A stretch of DNA of 64,000 nt from Rikenella microfusus DSM 15922 (GTDB taxonomy: Bacteria > Bacteroidota > Bacteroidia > Bacteroidales > Rikenellaceae). The number at the start of each line of letters is the position of its first letter. The first letter of the stretch is position 1. The notes under the pieces were generated by a model. That model was not told the origin of the DNA. It worked only from the letters and a program-made list of their open reading frames with translations, and ran no database searches. Below, piece by piece: positions 45,682 to 55,020 of this stretch. Both the position numbers and the translations under genes were made by a program. The stretch lies in the NCBI RefSeq assembly GCF_000427365.1, contig NZ_KE386488.1, positions 2,577,882 to 2,641,881 on the forward strand. The letters run 5' to 3'.

Positions 45682-46470
45682 ATGGCTGCCGAGGCGGATA
45701 CGCAATCTTTCCGGGAACATTTGGACGTACTGCGGGCGGCGATCGTCAGGAGCGCCGCCGTAGCCGCTGTGTTCGGCATCGCGGCGTTCTTTTTCAAGGA
45801 AGAGCTGTTCGCCGTCGTGCTGGCGCCGAAAGACGACGGGTTCGTTACCTACCGTCTGTTCGGTCGGATAGCGGCGTGGGCAGGAGGTGCTGTGGAACCG
45901 TTTTCCGTCCGGTTGATCAATACGGAGCTGGCGCAGCAGTTTATCATTCACATGAAGACCGCCCTGTGCGCCGGCGTGCTGTGCGCCTCGCCCTATATCC
46001 TTTATCGGCTGTTCCGGTTCGTCTCCCCGGCATTGTACGATAATGAACGGCGGTACGCCGTGCGGGTAGTCGCAGGGGGATACGCGATGTTCTCCCTGGG
46101 GGTGCTGGTCGGCTACTTTCTGATTTTTCCGCTGACGTTCCGCTTTCTGGGAACCTATCAGGTGAGCGGCGAGGTGGATAACCTCATCGCGCTCGACTCG
46201 TACATTTCGACGCTGGTGACGATGTGCCTGGCGATGGGGATCGTCTTCGAGATTCCGATGCTTTCGTGGCTGTTCGCCCGGTTGGGTTTCCTGTCGGCGG
46301 ATTTCATGCGCCGTTACCGCAAACACGCCATTGTGATTATCCTTGTAGTCGCCGCGGTTATTACGCCGACCTCGGACGTCTTCACGCTTTCGCTGATTGC
46401 ATTACCCATGTGGGGGCTGTATGAAGCGAGTCTCCTGATCGTAAGGAGAATACCAAACAGGAAAGCATAA
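45682..46470 (+). CDS. tatC: Twin-arginine translocase subunit TatC
   Basis: 262 residues with six hydrophobic segments. N-terminal FREHLDVLRAAIVRSAA is the TatC signature with the conserved Glu/His/Leu cluster that reads the RR signal; further TatC marks are LAQQFIIHMKTALCAGVLCASPYILYRLFRFVSPAL, and FEIPMLSWLFARLGF with the membrane-embedded Glu. Last gene of the flavodoxin-tat operon; reads towards the AAA ATPase gene on the other strand. Confidence 0.93.
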   Translation: MAAEADTQSFREHLDVLRAAIVRSAAVAAVFGIAAFFFKEELFAVVLAPKDDGFVTYRLFGRIAAWAGGAVEPFSVRLINTELAQQFIIHMKTALCAGVLCASPYILYRLFRFVSPALYDNERRYAVRVVAGGYAMFSLGVLVGYFLIFPLTFRFLGTYQVSGEVDNLIALDSYISTLVTMCLAMGIVFEIPMLSWLFARLGFLSADFMRRYRKHAIVIILVVAAVITPTSDVFTLSLIALPMWGLYEASLLIVRRIPNRKA

Positions 46471-46505
46471 CTACGGCACAAGAACCTGAACCAACTATTT
46501 CAATC

Positions 46506-47636
46506 TTACATTCCCAACTCTCTTTTCAACCACACTTTCATTACCGGATCGGGGATAATGACCTGACGTTTTTCAATCTCGATAAGCTCTTTCTTAACCA
46601 AGGCACGCTTAACGATGCTGACATTGGCCGACGAACCGAGTTGATATTTCTGCAAAACCTCCTGTGTGGTAAATTCACTGTGAACTCCGTCTAAAATGGC
46701 TCGCAGGAAATTCATCTGATAGGTCGTAAGGCTTTCGGTCTGCTTCTCGAACAGCGGCGTGTTCTGGTCGATAATATCCTGATAGGCTTCCTCGAAATCC
46801 TGTTCCGTTGCGACTTTGTCCGTATGAATCCATACCAGCCATGCCAACTGCTGCACATACGAAGAATGGTTATCAACTTTTTGGCATATCTTTTCGGCCA
46901 ACTCTTTCGAGATCTGTTTGCCTGTTGCCTCGAAACGGCCGCAGATGTAGTCGGTCCAATCCGGTGTTCCTATCTTCTGTAAATAGATGGCGTCGCCGAA
47001 TTTGTAAAACGGCAGGCTCTTTTTCTCGAACAGTTCGTTCATCAGATGTTTTTTGCTGCCGAACAAACAATAAGAGACCGATTTCTGCAACTGCCATACG
47101 GAACGCAGCCGCTTCTGGAATGTCTTGGAATCCTTGAACTCGGCGATCTGCTGAAACTCGTCGATGCAAACGACGATATTACAACCTTTTTTCTGCGCTA
47201 TCTTTTCGGGAAGTTGCAGGATTTCGTCGATGTCGCTGCTCTTGGGATTCAGTTCGAGCGATATGGATAAATCCGTCATCGGGTCCGGCCCCAGCGAAAT
47301 TTTGGGGCTGATACGGGAAAGGAATAATTTGATATTCTCCAACCATTCGTCCACTTTCGAGGAGGTTTGTTTAAGAACGGCAGACGCAAAGGCATCGTAA
47401 AAATCCCTGTCGCTGCGACAAGAAAAAATGTCGATATAAACGATCTTTAATTTATCGGACTGTGCCAGGCGACACGTTTTCTGTACCAAAGACGTTTTAC
47501 CCCAGCGACGGGGTGAAATCAACACCGTGTTCACACCATGCCGGAAATTCAACAACAGGCGTTCCGTTTCTTTCTCCCGATCGGTAAAGTTATCGCCCGA
47601 GGTCGCAACGCCGAATATAAAAGGCTTGTTCTCCAT
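46506..47636 (-). CDS. AAA+ ATPase of the ATPase_2/archaeal ATP-binding family
   Basis: Start at 47636 (MENKPFIFGVATSGDNFTDR), as relatives begin MxxNPFxFG; an ATG three codons earlier is possible. 376 residues. Walker A SPRRWGKTSL (~residue 44), Walker B NIVVCIDEFQQI, sensor-1 region SYCLFGSKKHLMNELFEKK, then a C-terminal winged helix (TQEVLQKYQLGSSANVSIVKRALVKKELI). Members are stand-alone predicted NTPases, common on mobile DNA, with no established role. It stands alone with its own promoter. Confidence 0.85.
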   Translation of the reverse strand: MENKPFIFGVATSGDNFTDREKETERLLLNFRHGVNTVLISPRRWGKTSLVQKTCRLAQSDKLKIVYIDIFSCRSDRDFYDAFASAVLKQTSSKVDEWLENIKLFLSRISPKISLGPDPMTDLSISLELNPKSSDIDEILQLPEKIAQKKGCNIVVCIDEFQQIAEFKDSKTFQKRLRSVWQLQKSVSYCLFGSKKHLMNELFEKKSLPFYKFGDAIYLQKIGTPDWTDYICGRFEATGKQISKELAEKICQKVDNHSSYVQQLAWLVWIHTDKVATEQDFEEAYQDIIDQNTPLFEKQTESLTTYQMNFLRAILDGVHSEFTTQEVLQKYQLGSSANVSIVKRALVKKELIEIEKRQVIIPDPVMKVWLKRELGM

Positions 47637-47659
47637 AATCTTCAACCGTTATTACCTCA

Positions 47660-47667
47660 CAAATATA
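47660..47667 (-). promoter_or_regulatory. -7 element of the AAA ATPase gene
   Basis: TATATTTG on the minus strand, 24 bp before the ATG at 47636, in a very AT-rich tract (47660-47725) with overlapping TAAT inverted repeats. No single -33 stands out. Confidence 0.55.
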
Positions 47668-47853
47668 AGTAATATATTTATTACTAATAATATTATTACC
47701 AATAAAGATATTACAAAATATGACGTTGCGATTGGGACTTACCGGTATTTGAAAATGCAGCGATTTAGAAAACGCCGTTCGCGTGTTTCGGGAGCATGGC
47801 GCACGAAATACGCCCGTATCTCTTTCTGTACAAATCACAGGAGCCGGCTGTGT

Positions 47854-48573
47854 TTACAGGGACTTGCCGACCAGCTGCACAGGCTGGGTCGTGGCGCTCA
47901 GTACTTTCCCTTCGATATTCGCCCACGTAATCGTGAAGCGGTGGATACCGCTCCGCTCCGGATCGGTTACCGGAGAAAATATAAAATTGAATTGGAGCAG
48001 GGTCGGTCGTCTAAGATTGAAGTCGGATACCTTTTCTGCAAAACACCACGCAGGAAGTCCCCATTTTTGCTGTTCATCGGTCGGTTCAAAATCATACGGT
48101 TTTTTCAGAATATTATCGACGCATTTATACTGTATGACAAACAGGTCGTTCAAAGACGATCCGGCTGGATGGTCCGCGTCGTAATCATTATCTGAAACGA
48201 TATTCACGCTTTCGGTCTGTACGTACATGACGGGCACACTCAGACAGTCGATTGTCGTACCGCCAAAATGCGTGTCGCCGAACCGTTCGGCCAATGTTTC
48301 GAATGTCGCATCATCGACCAGATCTTTCGATTCGCTGAGTGCCGGACTCGAATAAGGCCGGGTATAGACGACGAAATGTCCATCGGTGACCTTTGCCGGT
48401 GTACTCCCGATCGGAGGAGTATCGGCCGCGCTTTTTGTTTCCGCATACATCGACGACGGATTCTGATACCGGAGGATATAATGGTCGGATTTTGGAAAAC
48501 GGGTCACTTCTTTATTACAACCGGATAAGCCCATACACAATAAACCCGCACACATCAACAGTTGCAATTTCAT
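47854..48573 (-). CDS. Lipoprotein of unknown function paired with a C10 protease
   Basis: 239 residues. Lipoprotein signal CMGLSGCNKE (Cys ~19). No catalytic motif or repeat is recognised; the mature part is mixed and Tyr/Asp-rich, with PPIGSTPAKVTDGHFVVYTRPYS and IEGKVLSATTQPVQL. It starts 12 bp after the C10 peptidase gene on the same strand, so it is probably expressed with it and may act as inhibitor, chaperone or surface partner. That role is inferred from position only. Confidence 0.6.
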   Translation of the reverse strand: MKLQLLMCAGLLCMGLSGCNKEVTRFPKSDHYILRYQNPSSMYAETKSAADTPPIGSTPAKVTDGHFVVYTRPYSSPALSESKDLVDDATFETLAERFGDTHFGGTTIDCLSVPVMYVQTESVNIVSDNDYDADHPAGSSLNDLFVIQYKCVDNILKKPYDFEPTDEQQKWGLPAWCFAEKVSDFNLRRPTLLQFNFIFSPVTDPERSGIHRFTITWANIEGKVLSATTQPVQLVGKSL

Positions 48574-48585
48574 AATTCGTAGATT

Positions 48586-49935
48586 TTAAATATTGGGTCT
48601 TATGTTCTTTATGATTTCGAGTTTAAAGCGATAGTAGTAATGTTCGCTCGGCCGTGAACAACCGGGGTCCAGTTCGTTCGGAAACTCCGTGTTGAAGACC
48701 CCGACATAATAATAACCGTTGCCGGTTCCTCCCCAACCGAAATTACAATGCAGCCAGCGGGTCTCTTTTTCTTTGCGTTCTTTTACGAAATCCTGACGAA
48801 TCAGGTTATAATCCGGATCGTAGACATTGTTATAAACTCCCCATATTTGATAGACGTCCTTGTAACCGTCTATAACCCACGCGTGGCCGTCTGAATAGCC
48901 GATCCAGTTTTCGGTTGCATAAGCCCGGACGTAAATGGCGCGTTTATTGGACAAATCGGATTTGATACGATCCGCCTGAAAACTGTAAATGCCGTCTGTC
49001 GCATAATTGAATCTGTTCCGCAGGGCATCGTTCGCCTTGTCGACATTGGATGAACTGCCGTCGCAACCGTAAGACATATCCACTGCCGAACCGATCTCTT
49101 TCACCAATGCGGCTACCGCCCGCCGGTCATAAGAGTCGGCGGGAAAGTTTGCTCCGTACTGATACCCGCGCCATTTGTTCCAATCGCAGGAATACCAGCC
49201 GTTCGATACCTGAAAAGAGGTCGGATATTGGTTGGCTGCCATAATCTGCAATATCGCTATGGCTACGCATCCGGCAGGAGGATTACCGTTCGGCGAATTG
49301 CTGCATTTCAGCCAGTCCGGGAAATTAAGGCCGTCATTGAACGGTACCCATTGGCTCCACCGGACAGGAGCAAATGGGCTGATTTGGGTATATTCCCGCC
49401 GCAGGAGAAGTTCCGATTGCGGCGGATATTGCTCCTCCAGGGGCATGGAATCCCTGATCGAATTACGGGCAAGTTGTGTAGATGCATAAGCAGGAATCAT
49501 GTCCATAAACATTCTTACGCCCGGATTATCCATCGTATCGGTAATGTTGCCCTGATCGGAATAGGCCAAAATCGTCTCCATAGATGTATCGGCCGCCAGG
49601 ATCGCAAAACCTTCGTTGTCTGCGTAATTGACTACATAAATATTTTCGGTGACTTTAGCGTCATCTTTTGTTCCCGACCTGGTGGAGAAAGATGAGCGCA
49701 TGTCGCTTAACGGGAAGAGATCGGCTACGACTTTGGTATAACCGGAACGGGTCATCGCACTTTCGCTGAAAACGTCCGGTAATTCGGCGGCCAAATGCTG
49801 AATGGAATCCAATGTTAAAAAACGGGATTTCGTTTGGACTATGGCTGCGGTCTCAGCCGGGTGTTCCGGCAGATTTTCTTTGGCGCATCCGCATAATCCG
49901 ACCGCACATGCAAAAAATAGAAGCTGTTTTTTCAT
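48586..49935 (-). CDS. C10-family (streptopain-like) secreted cysteine protease
   Basis: Start at 49935 (MKKQLLFFACAVG), beginning a lipoprotein signal with LCGCAKE. 449 residues. Residues ~40-190 are an inhibitory prodomain of the Spi type (VYVVNYADNEGFAILAADTSMETILAYSDQG, in this case NIYVVNY...). The protease domain has PAGCVAIAILQIMAANQYP with the catalytic Cys (~residue 225), DGHAWVIDGY with the His (~371) and HCNFGWGGTGNGYYYVGVF with the oxyanion/Trp part. It should be exported, self-activated by cleavage, and degrade host or microbial protein. First gene of a two-gene operon. Confidence 0.88.
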   Translation of the reverse strand: MKKQLLFFACAVGLCGCAKENLPEHPAETAAIVQTKSRFLTLDSIQHLAAELPDVFSESAMTRSGYTKVVADLFPLSDMRSSFSTRSGTKDDAKVTENIYVVNYADNEGFAILAADTSMETILAYSDQGNITDTMDNPGVRMFMDMIPAYASTQLARNSIRDSMPLEEQYPPQSELLLRREYTQISPFAPVRWSQWVPFNDGLNFPDWLKCSNSPNGNPPAGCVAIAILQIMAANQYPTSFQVSNGWYSCDWNKWRGYQYGANFPADSYDRRAVAALVKEIGSAVDMSYGCDGSSSNVDKANDALRNRFNYATDGIYSFQADRIKSDLSNKRAIYVRAYATENWIGYSDGHAWVIDGYKDVYQIWGVYNNVYDPDYNLIRQDFVKERKEKETRWLHCNFGWGGTGNGYYYVGVFNTEFPNELDPGCSRPSEHYYYRFKLEIIKNIRPNI

Positions 49936-50142
49936 AAGCAAAGAATTTACGAATGATATATTTCTATCTGTGCTTTTCAATGAATCTGCGAATGGCTGTT
50001 TTCTCTCCCTAATGTTGCAATGGACTATGAGTCGGCCGTTTTGATAAATATAATCATTTTTTTGATTGTGGTTCGGGAGCCAAAACATTGCGGGGCGATC
50101 CGCTTAACGGTTTCGCCCCGGAAACGGAACATAGGAAAGGAT

Positions 50143-50770
50143 TTATTTCAACCGTTCATCTGCCATTTGGTTTACTGTTTCGACCATCCGGTTCAAAAAT
50201 GGGGTTACGCTCTGACTTCGGTCGAACATCTGTGTGCGTTTGACGTAAATGTCATTGATAACAATACCGAATGTACGGCACAATACGCGCATCAGAACGG
50301 TGAAAGTGGGTTTGGCGCCCTTTTCATCGACCAAGGCGCCGCAACCGTGCAGAGCGGTTCCCAGTTCCAATAATGCCTGTTGGGAGAATACCCACCTAAG
50401 TGGCGGGAGGTGGGAAGTACCGGCCGTGCTTCGATTTGAAAACGAACGAAAAAGGATTTTCGCCAGTTCGATTCCTGATTCGACCAATTCCAGCGCTTTA
50501 GTCAGATACAGGCGATAAGCTGCATTTTTTTCCCGCCTTGTAGCATGATCCACGTTGCAAGGCGTGAAGTTCGACCCGGATGTAGAAAAATGCGTGCAAT
50601 ACATCCCGAAGAGGATAATCTTGTTCCAGGAATACGGCGATTCGTTCCGCAAAAGCGTCATAGGCGGTCTGCCATGACTGGCCCGATGCAGGGGTGTAAT
50701 CGCTCTTCTCTTCGCTGTCTTTCAGCAAAACGATCAGAGGGCTCTCTTCTAAAATCTTCCATGTTTTCAT
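50143..50770 (-). pseudogene. RteC-like regulator, frameshifted
   Basis: Two frames together resemble RteC of CTnDOT-like elements. Frame 1 (from ATG 50770): MKTWKILEESPLIVLL to LRDVLHAFFYIRVELHAL. Frame 2 (to TAA 50143): NVDHATRREKNAAYRLYLTKALELV, PLRWVFSQQALLELGTALHGCGALVD and a C-terminal helical end. The change of frame occurs around 50555-50575. RteC activates excision genes of conjugative transposons. It lies in the same quarter as the rteB' and 'rteA fragments, so it likely came from the same element. Not functional as read. Confidence 0.6.
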
Positions 50771-51192
50771 AATGGTAACAGGTTATGTGAATAAAAACTC
50801 CGGGGCATTCGTACCCCGGAGCGTGAACTGTTTTATAGGTTGCTAAGAAAACGTCGAGTATGACCGCTTGGCTGTTTGAAGCGGATCCGGGTGGATCGTA
50901 ACGGTGTTTTCGGGATAATGGTATCATGCGAAAAGAAGGGTTTTACCGGCAGCAGGTAAACCGGCTCATTCCTCATATACTGTCGGAGGATATTTCCCTT
51001 TTAAAATAGTTATTCTTTTCGTAATCAGCGCTATGCTTTGTAAAATTGTATCAGTATTGTATGGGTATTGTAATTCGGGGACCGGCCTGTTGTTTGCCGT
51101 CTTACAGGACCGCATGACGAAAGGCGAATGATTTATATCGTAATTGTTCTATTTTTGCTGCCGAATTTCAGAAGCGTTCAACGAATCGTAAA
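50771..51192. other. Non-coding region between the RteC relic and the MFS relic
   Basis: About 420 bp; nothing identifiable as a gene. Part of it (51005-51065) is AT-rich with repeated GTATTGTA-like words, which may be a promoter region for the MFS gene. Confidence 0.4.
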
Positions 51193-52146
51193 ATGAACAG
51201 GAGTCTTATCGCATTGGCGTTCGGCACTTTCGCACTGGGAATCGCCGAATTTCTGATGATGGGCATTCTCGGCAATATCTCCTCCAGTCTCGACATATCC
51301 ATTACGCAGGCCGGACATCTGATTTCGGCATACGCTCTCGGCGTATGCTGCGGAGCACCGGCGTTGCTGCTCGTCCGCAGGTTCCCGCTGAAACGGATCC
51401 TGCTGCTTCTGGCGGCGGTCATCGCAGCGGGAAACCTGATGGCGGCGGTCTCTCCCGATTTCTGGACTCTGTTTGCGGCACGGTTCATTTCGGGGCTGCC
51501 CCACGGGGCCTATTTCGGCGTGGGCGCTATCGTTGCGCGGAAACTCGCGAAACCGGGCCGTGAAGTGCAGGCCGTCTCGATCATGATCGCGGGGATGACC
51601 GTCGCCACGCTGCTCGGCGTGCCGGCCGGAACATGGCTGACGAACACCGTATCCTGGCGCGTGGCTTTCCTGATCGCCTCGCTGGCCGGACTGCTCACTT
51701 TCATTTTCATCCGCCATTGGGTGCCGCAGGTGGCGAGTTTGCCCGACACGGGATTCAAGGGGCAGTTCCGGTTTCTGAAAACGCTGCCCCCGTGGCTTAT
51801 CTTCGGCGGCGTACTGATCGGGCAGAGCGGTATCTATTGCTGGTACAGTTATATAGACCCGCTGCTGACCGATGTGACGGGATTCCCGGCAGGAGCGCTC
51901 TCCTGGCTGATGGTCCTGGCCGGACTCGGCATGTTCGTCGGCAATCTGGCGGCCGGACGTATGTCGGACAGGCTAAAACCGAGCCTCGTAGCCGGAATCG
52001 TGCAGTCGAGTTCCATCGTCATTCTCCTGTTGGTCTTCTTTTTCGCCCGTATCCCGTGGCTGGCGGTCATCCTGACGATGCTGGGCACGGCGTCGCTTTT
52101 CGGGTCGGGAAGTCCGCTCCAGTCGTCCATCGTGGTCTATTCGCAG
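51193..52146 (+). pseudogene. MFS (DHA1/AraJ-like) transporter, truncated by rteB sequence
   Basis: About 318 residues of a normal MFS protein: AFGTFALGIAEFLMMGILGNISSSL, motif A region RRFPLKRILL, GLPHGAYFGVGAIVARKLA, and later GPQ-like LAGLGMFVGNLAAGRMSDRLKPS. After YSQGG at ~52146 the frame continues for ~96 residues that are only the antisense of rteB, so the last two or three membrane helices are gone. The break lies at a GGCGGC shared by both sequences. A full-length relative would be ~390-400 residues. Confidence 0.8.
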
Positions 52147-52862
52147 GGCGGCGGCAGATTGCCTACCTCATCGAGAAACAGCGTTCCACCGTCTGCTTCT
52201 CCGAAATATCCCCTCTTGCTTTCCGTGGCTCCTGTAAACGCCCCTTTCTCATGTCCGAAAAGGGTGGATGCTGCCAATGACGGGACCAGCAGACCGCAAT
52301 CGACAGCCACAAACGGTTTGCCTGACCTGTCACTCAAACGGTGTATCCTCTCGGCTATATGTTCCTTGCCCGTACCGTTCTCCCCCAATATCAACACGCT
52401 GATGTCGGTAGGGGCGACCAGTCTGATACGGTGGTAAATCTTGCGGAACACTTCGCTTTCCCGTTCGTAGATATTTTCCTTCTTTGTCCCGGACGAAGTC
52501 TTGCGTTTCCACAGGCTACGTAACACAGGCAGCAAGTCGCTTTCCAATTTCCGTTTGCTGATATAATCGTCCGCTCCCGACTTCATTGAACGGACGGCTG
52601 TCGGTACTTCATCGTAGTCCGTCATAATGAAGAAAGGATTGCAATGCCCCGATTCACGCATAAGTTCCAGCAGTTCTATCCCGTCCCCGTCGGGGAAACG
52701 CAAGTCGGAGAGGATTATATCGTCATCCGATAAGGACAGGACGGCTTTCTTGCCGGCTGTAAAACTGTATATCTTTTCTGTGGTTATCCTTTCCTTTGCC
52801 AAGAGGTTGCCCACGTAGTCGCAATAGACCACATTATCGTCTATGACAATCACGTTTCCCAT
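52147..52862 (-). pseudogene. rteB-like NtrC-type response regulator, 5' fragment
   Basis: Encodes ~237 residues from ATG 52862: receiver domain (VIVIDDN, phosphorylated Asp in IILSDLRFPDGDG, FFIMTDYD, Lys switch SKRKLES) and the start of a sigma54-type AAA+ domain (LILGENGTGKEHIAERIH Walker A, GHEKGAFTGATESKRG, GGTLFLDEVGNLP Walker B). It stops at the joint with the MFS gene, so the rest of the AAA+ domain and the HTH are missing. Best match by order and context is RteB of CTnDOT-like conjugative transposons. It overlaps the upstream kinase gene by 13 bp, as an operon. Confidence 0.8.
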
Positions 52863-54375
52863 AAGCCCTCCTTCGTTTTCCGAGCAATACGGATAATGTG
52901 ATTGCCTTTATTCAATACGGCTTGCACCTTTTCGTTTAACACTGCATCGTTATATTGTGGTTGGTGGATTAAGTCATACAACTCCCTCAAAGGATAGTCG
53001 GCATTGATTAACATCCACGAACTGCGCAGGTGGTGTATCATGTTGTCCAGCCCTGCCATATCTTTTTTATCGTGAGCCTCGCGTATTTCTTCCATTTCCT
53101 TCTCCGTCTCAGTGATAAGCCGTTCCAAAGTTCCGGTGTTATCCCCGTATGCAAGTAGCGAAGACAGATTGATTTCCTGCTTTTGTGTTTTATGTACGGC
53201 ACTATGGGAGATTGTTTTCAGCAGCTCTTTGGCGGAGAATGGCTTGAACAGGCATCCGCAGAAGCCACCGGCGAGCAGTTCCGCTTCCGAACTCTTGTCA
53301 AGTGCGGTTGCCACAACGACAGGTATGCTCTGTGAATTGCCTATTTCTGAGGAGCGCAGAAGTCCCAGAACCTCATAGCCGTTCATATCGGGCATCTTCA
53401 TGTCGGTAATCAACAGGTCATAATTCTGCACCCTCATCCTGTCAAGCAGTTCTCCCGTGTTACGGCAGGTATCGCACTTGATTGTGTTCCGGGCAAGCAT
53501 ATCCCGTGTCATATCAAGCTGCATTACATCGTTGTCCAATACCAATACGGAAAGGTTATGAAGACGCTGGGGAATATGGGGTACAGCATTTACTTCCGTA
53601 AAATCTTCCTCTGCCTTTTCCAATGGAATCTGCACGGTAAAATGGCATCCTTTTCCCGTATCGCTATCCAGCCTGATTGTTCCTTTCATAAGTTTCACCA
53701 AATCTTGGACAATCGGCAGTCCGAGCCCGAAACCGTCCTGCGTGGCGGCATTTGCCATCCGCCTGAAAGGTCGGAAGACGGTTTTCTGCTGCACTTTGGC
53801 TATGCCGCATCCCGTGTCCGAAACTTCCAATGTGAACACGCCGTCCGAGTAGCCTGTTTTCAGTAAGATATGACCTTCGTCCGTAAACTTGACGGCATTG
53901 GAAAGCAGGTTGCTACCGATTCTGAGTATCAGGTTTCTGTCGCCTACCACAACCTCGTTTCCACAAGCCTCCGAGCGGAATGACAGTCTTTTCCGTTCCG
54001 CCCTCGGAGCGAACTCGTTTTCCAACGTGTTTGTGATATGTTGCAGTTGGAAAGGTTTCGGGCATACCTGTTCCTTGCCGTTGTCCAAACGAAAGTAGTT
54101 CATCAGGTCGGCAAGCATGGAGGACATACGTTGTACCGACTGCCGGATAACCTGAATATGCGAAAGCCGCAGCGTGTCATCCGTGTCGGATGCCGCCAAT
54201 TCCGCATTGCCGTTGATGGCGGTCAAGGGGGAACGAAGCTCATGGGTGATGGTCTGCATGATTCGCCTGCGAAATGTAATCAGCTCCTTGTTCCGCTTCA
54301 CGCTCTGGCGCAGCTTCCCTATAAGTTCTTCCTGTTCTTTTTTGGCTCGTTCTTTCGCACGGATGTCCCGTTGGA
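52850..54375 (-). pseudogene. rteA-like hybrid histidine kinase, 3' fragment
   Basis: About 505 residues of the C-terminal part: a coiled linker (RAKKEQEELIGKLRQSV), HisKA with ITHELRSPLTAI, ATPase with NLLSNAVKFTDEG, DTGCGIA and GFGLGLPIV, receiver LVLDNDVMQ and LLITDMKMPDMNG, and an HPt-like end with MIHHLRSSW. The N-terminal sensor is absent: at ~54371-54385 the sequence passes into the start of an integrase gene in another frame. There is no proper start, so it is dead. Order rteA-rteB is as in CTnDOT. Confidence 0.8.
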
Positions 54376-54501
54376 TAATTTGACCGGTATCTCGGCGGCG
54401 ATGCCATTGACGGTGACACGGGACAGGATCGGCGCAAGACCCGCTTTCGTCACCCGATTTCTACGCAAGTAGAAAGTGATTTTGAATGATTGCCTTTCCA
54501 T
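54376..54501 (-). pseudogene. Tyrosine integrase, first ~42 codons only
   Basis: From ATG 54501: MERQSFKITFYLRRNRVTK, then AGLAPILSRVTVNGIAAEIPVKL, the arm-binding N-terminus of Bacteroidales tyrosine recombinases. It then runs into rteA sequence and reaches a stop at 54319. A GAGGAGAG ribosome site and a TACATTTG -7 element precede it and are part of the direct repeat. The catalytic R-H-R-Y domain is absent. Confidence 0.75.
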
Positions 54502-54827
54502 GGGGTTCTCTCCTCTTTTTGATGGGACACAAATGTAGGGTGAGAAACTCAGAAAAGAACGATGCAGTTTATTGATATTCAGTGCGTTTTTCTCCAAACT
54601 GCAGGCCATTTTCCCGGCTGGTCGTTTTGGCCTACGATTTTGTTACGGGCGAAGGTGCCTCATTTGCATCGTTATGCATCCTCAGGACTTGAACCCGTCG
54701 ACAGAAATCTGAGTCTTATAATCTGTAAAATAGTGATTTTCAATCTGTATTGCGCCGGTTTGCGCAATAAAAAAACCTCCCGTGAGAGAGGTTTTACTGA
54801 ATCCATGTGATCCCGCTGGGGCTCGAA
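54498..54827. repeat. Right direct repeat of the island
   Basis: Partner of 19137-19466. It runs from the integrase start to the T-arm of tRNA-Lys and holds the integrase promoter, the TTGCGC/GCGCAA dyad (54750-54767), the tRNA terminator and the tRNA 3' end. Differences from the left copy are concentrated at ~54674-54720. Confidence 0.85.
54769..54795 (-). terminator. tRNA-Lys terminator
   Basis: On the minus strand AACCTC pairs with GAGGTT across an 8-nt loop and is followed by seven T. It lies 13 bp past the tRNA 3' end. The same hairpin is kept in the left repeat at 19408-19434. Confidence 0.75.
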
Positions 54828-54880
54828 CCCAGGACCCCAACATTAAAAGTGTTGTGCTCTACCAGCTGAGCTACGGAATC
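54808..54880 (-). tRNA. tRNA-Lys (anticodon TTT)
   Basis: 73 nt. Acceptor GATTCCG pairs with CGGGATC (one G-U), D-arm AGCTCAGCTGGTAGAGC, anticodon loop CTTTTAA with anticodon TTT, T-arm GGGTTCGAGCCCC (stem CTGGG/CCCAG), discriminator A; CCA is not encoded. Its 3' end is the likely integration target of the island next to it, since the left repeat carries a matching 20-bp tRNA 3' end. Confidence 0.95.
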
Positions 54881-55020
54881 ATTCGGTACCAACGACCGGA
54901 CTTCCCGACCGCGCCACAAAAGTAATACTCCGGAACCGATTTTCCAAAATCCTGTACAATAAAAAACGGAGCGCTTCCCGATGAAGCACTCCGACGCGAA
55001 ACCAGCACCACAAGGGTATA

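Noticed and set aside
52137-52437. C-terminal ~96 residues of the MFS open frame as real protein
   Set aside because: They are exactly the antisense of the rteB fragment and contain no membrane helices.
54240-54437. Short open frame spanning the rteA-int joint
   Set aside because: It arises from reading across the joint in a third frame and matches neither gene.
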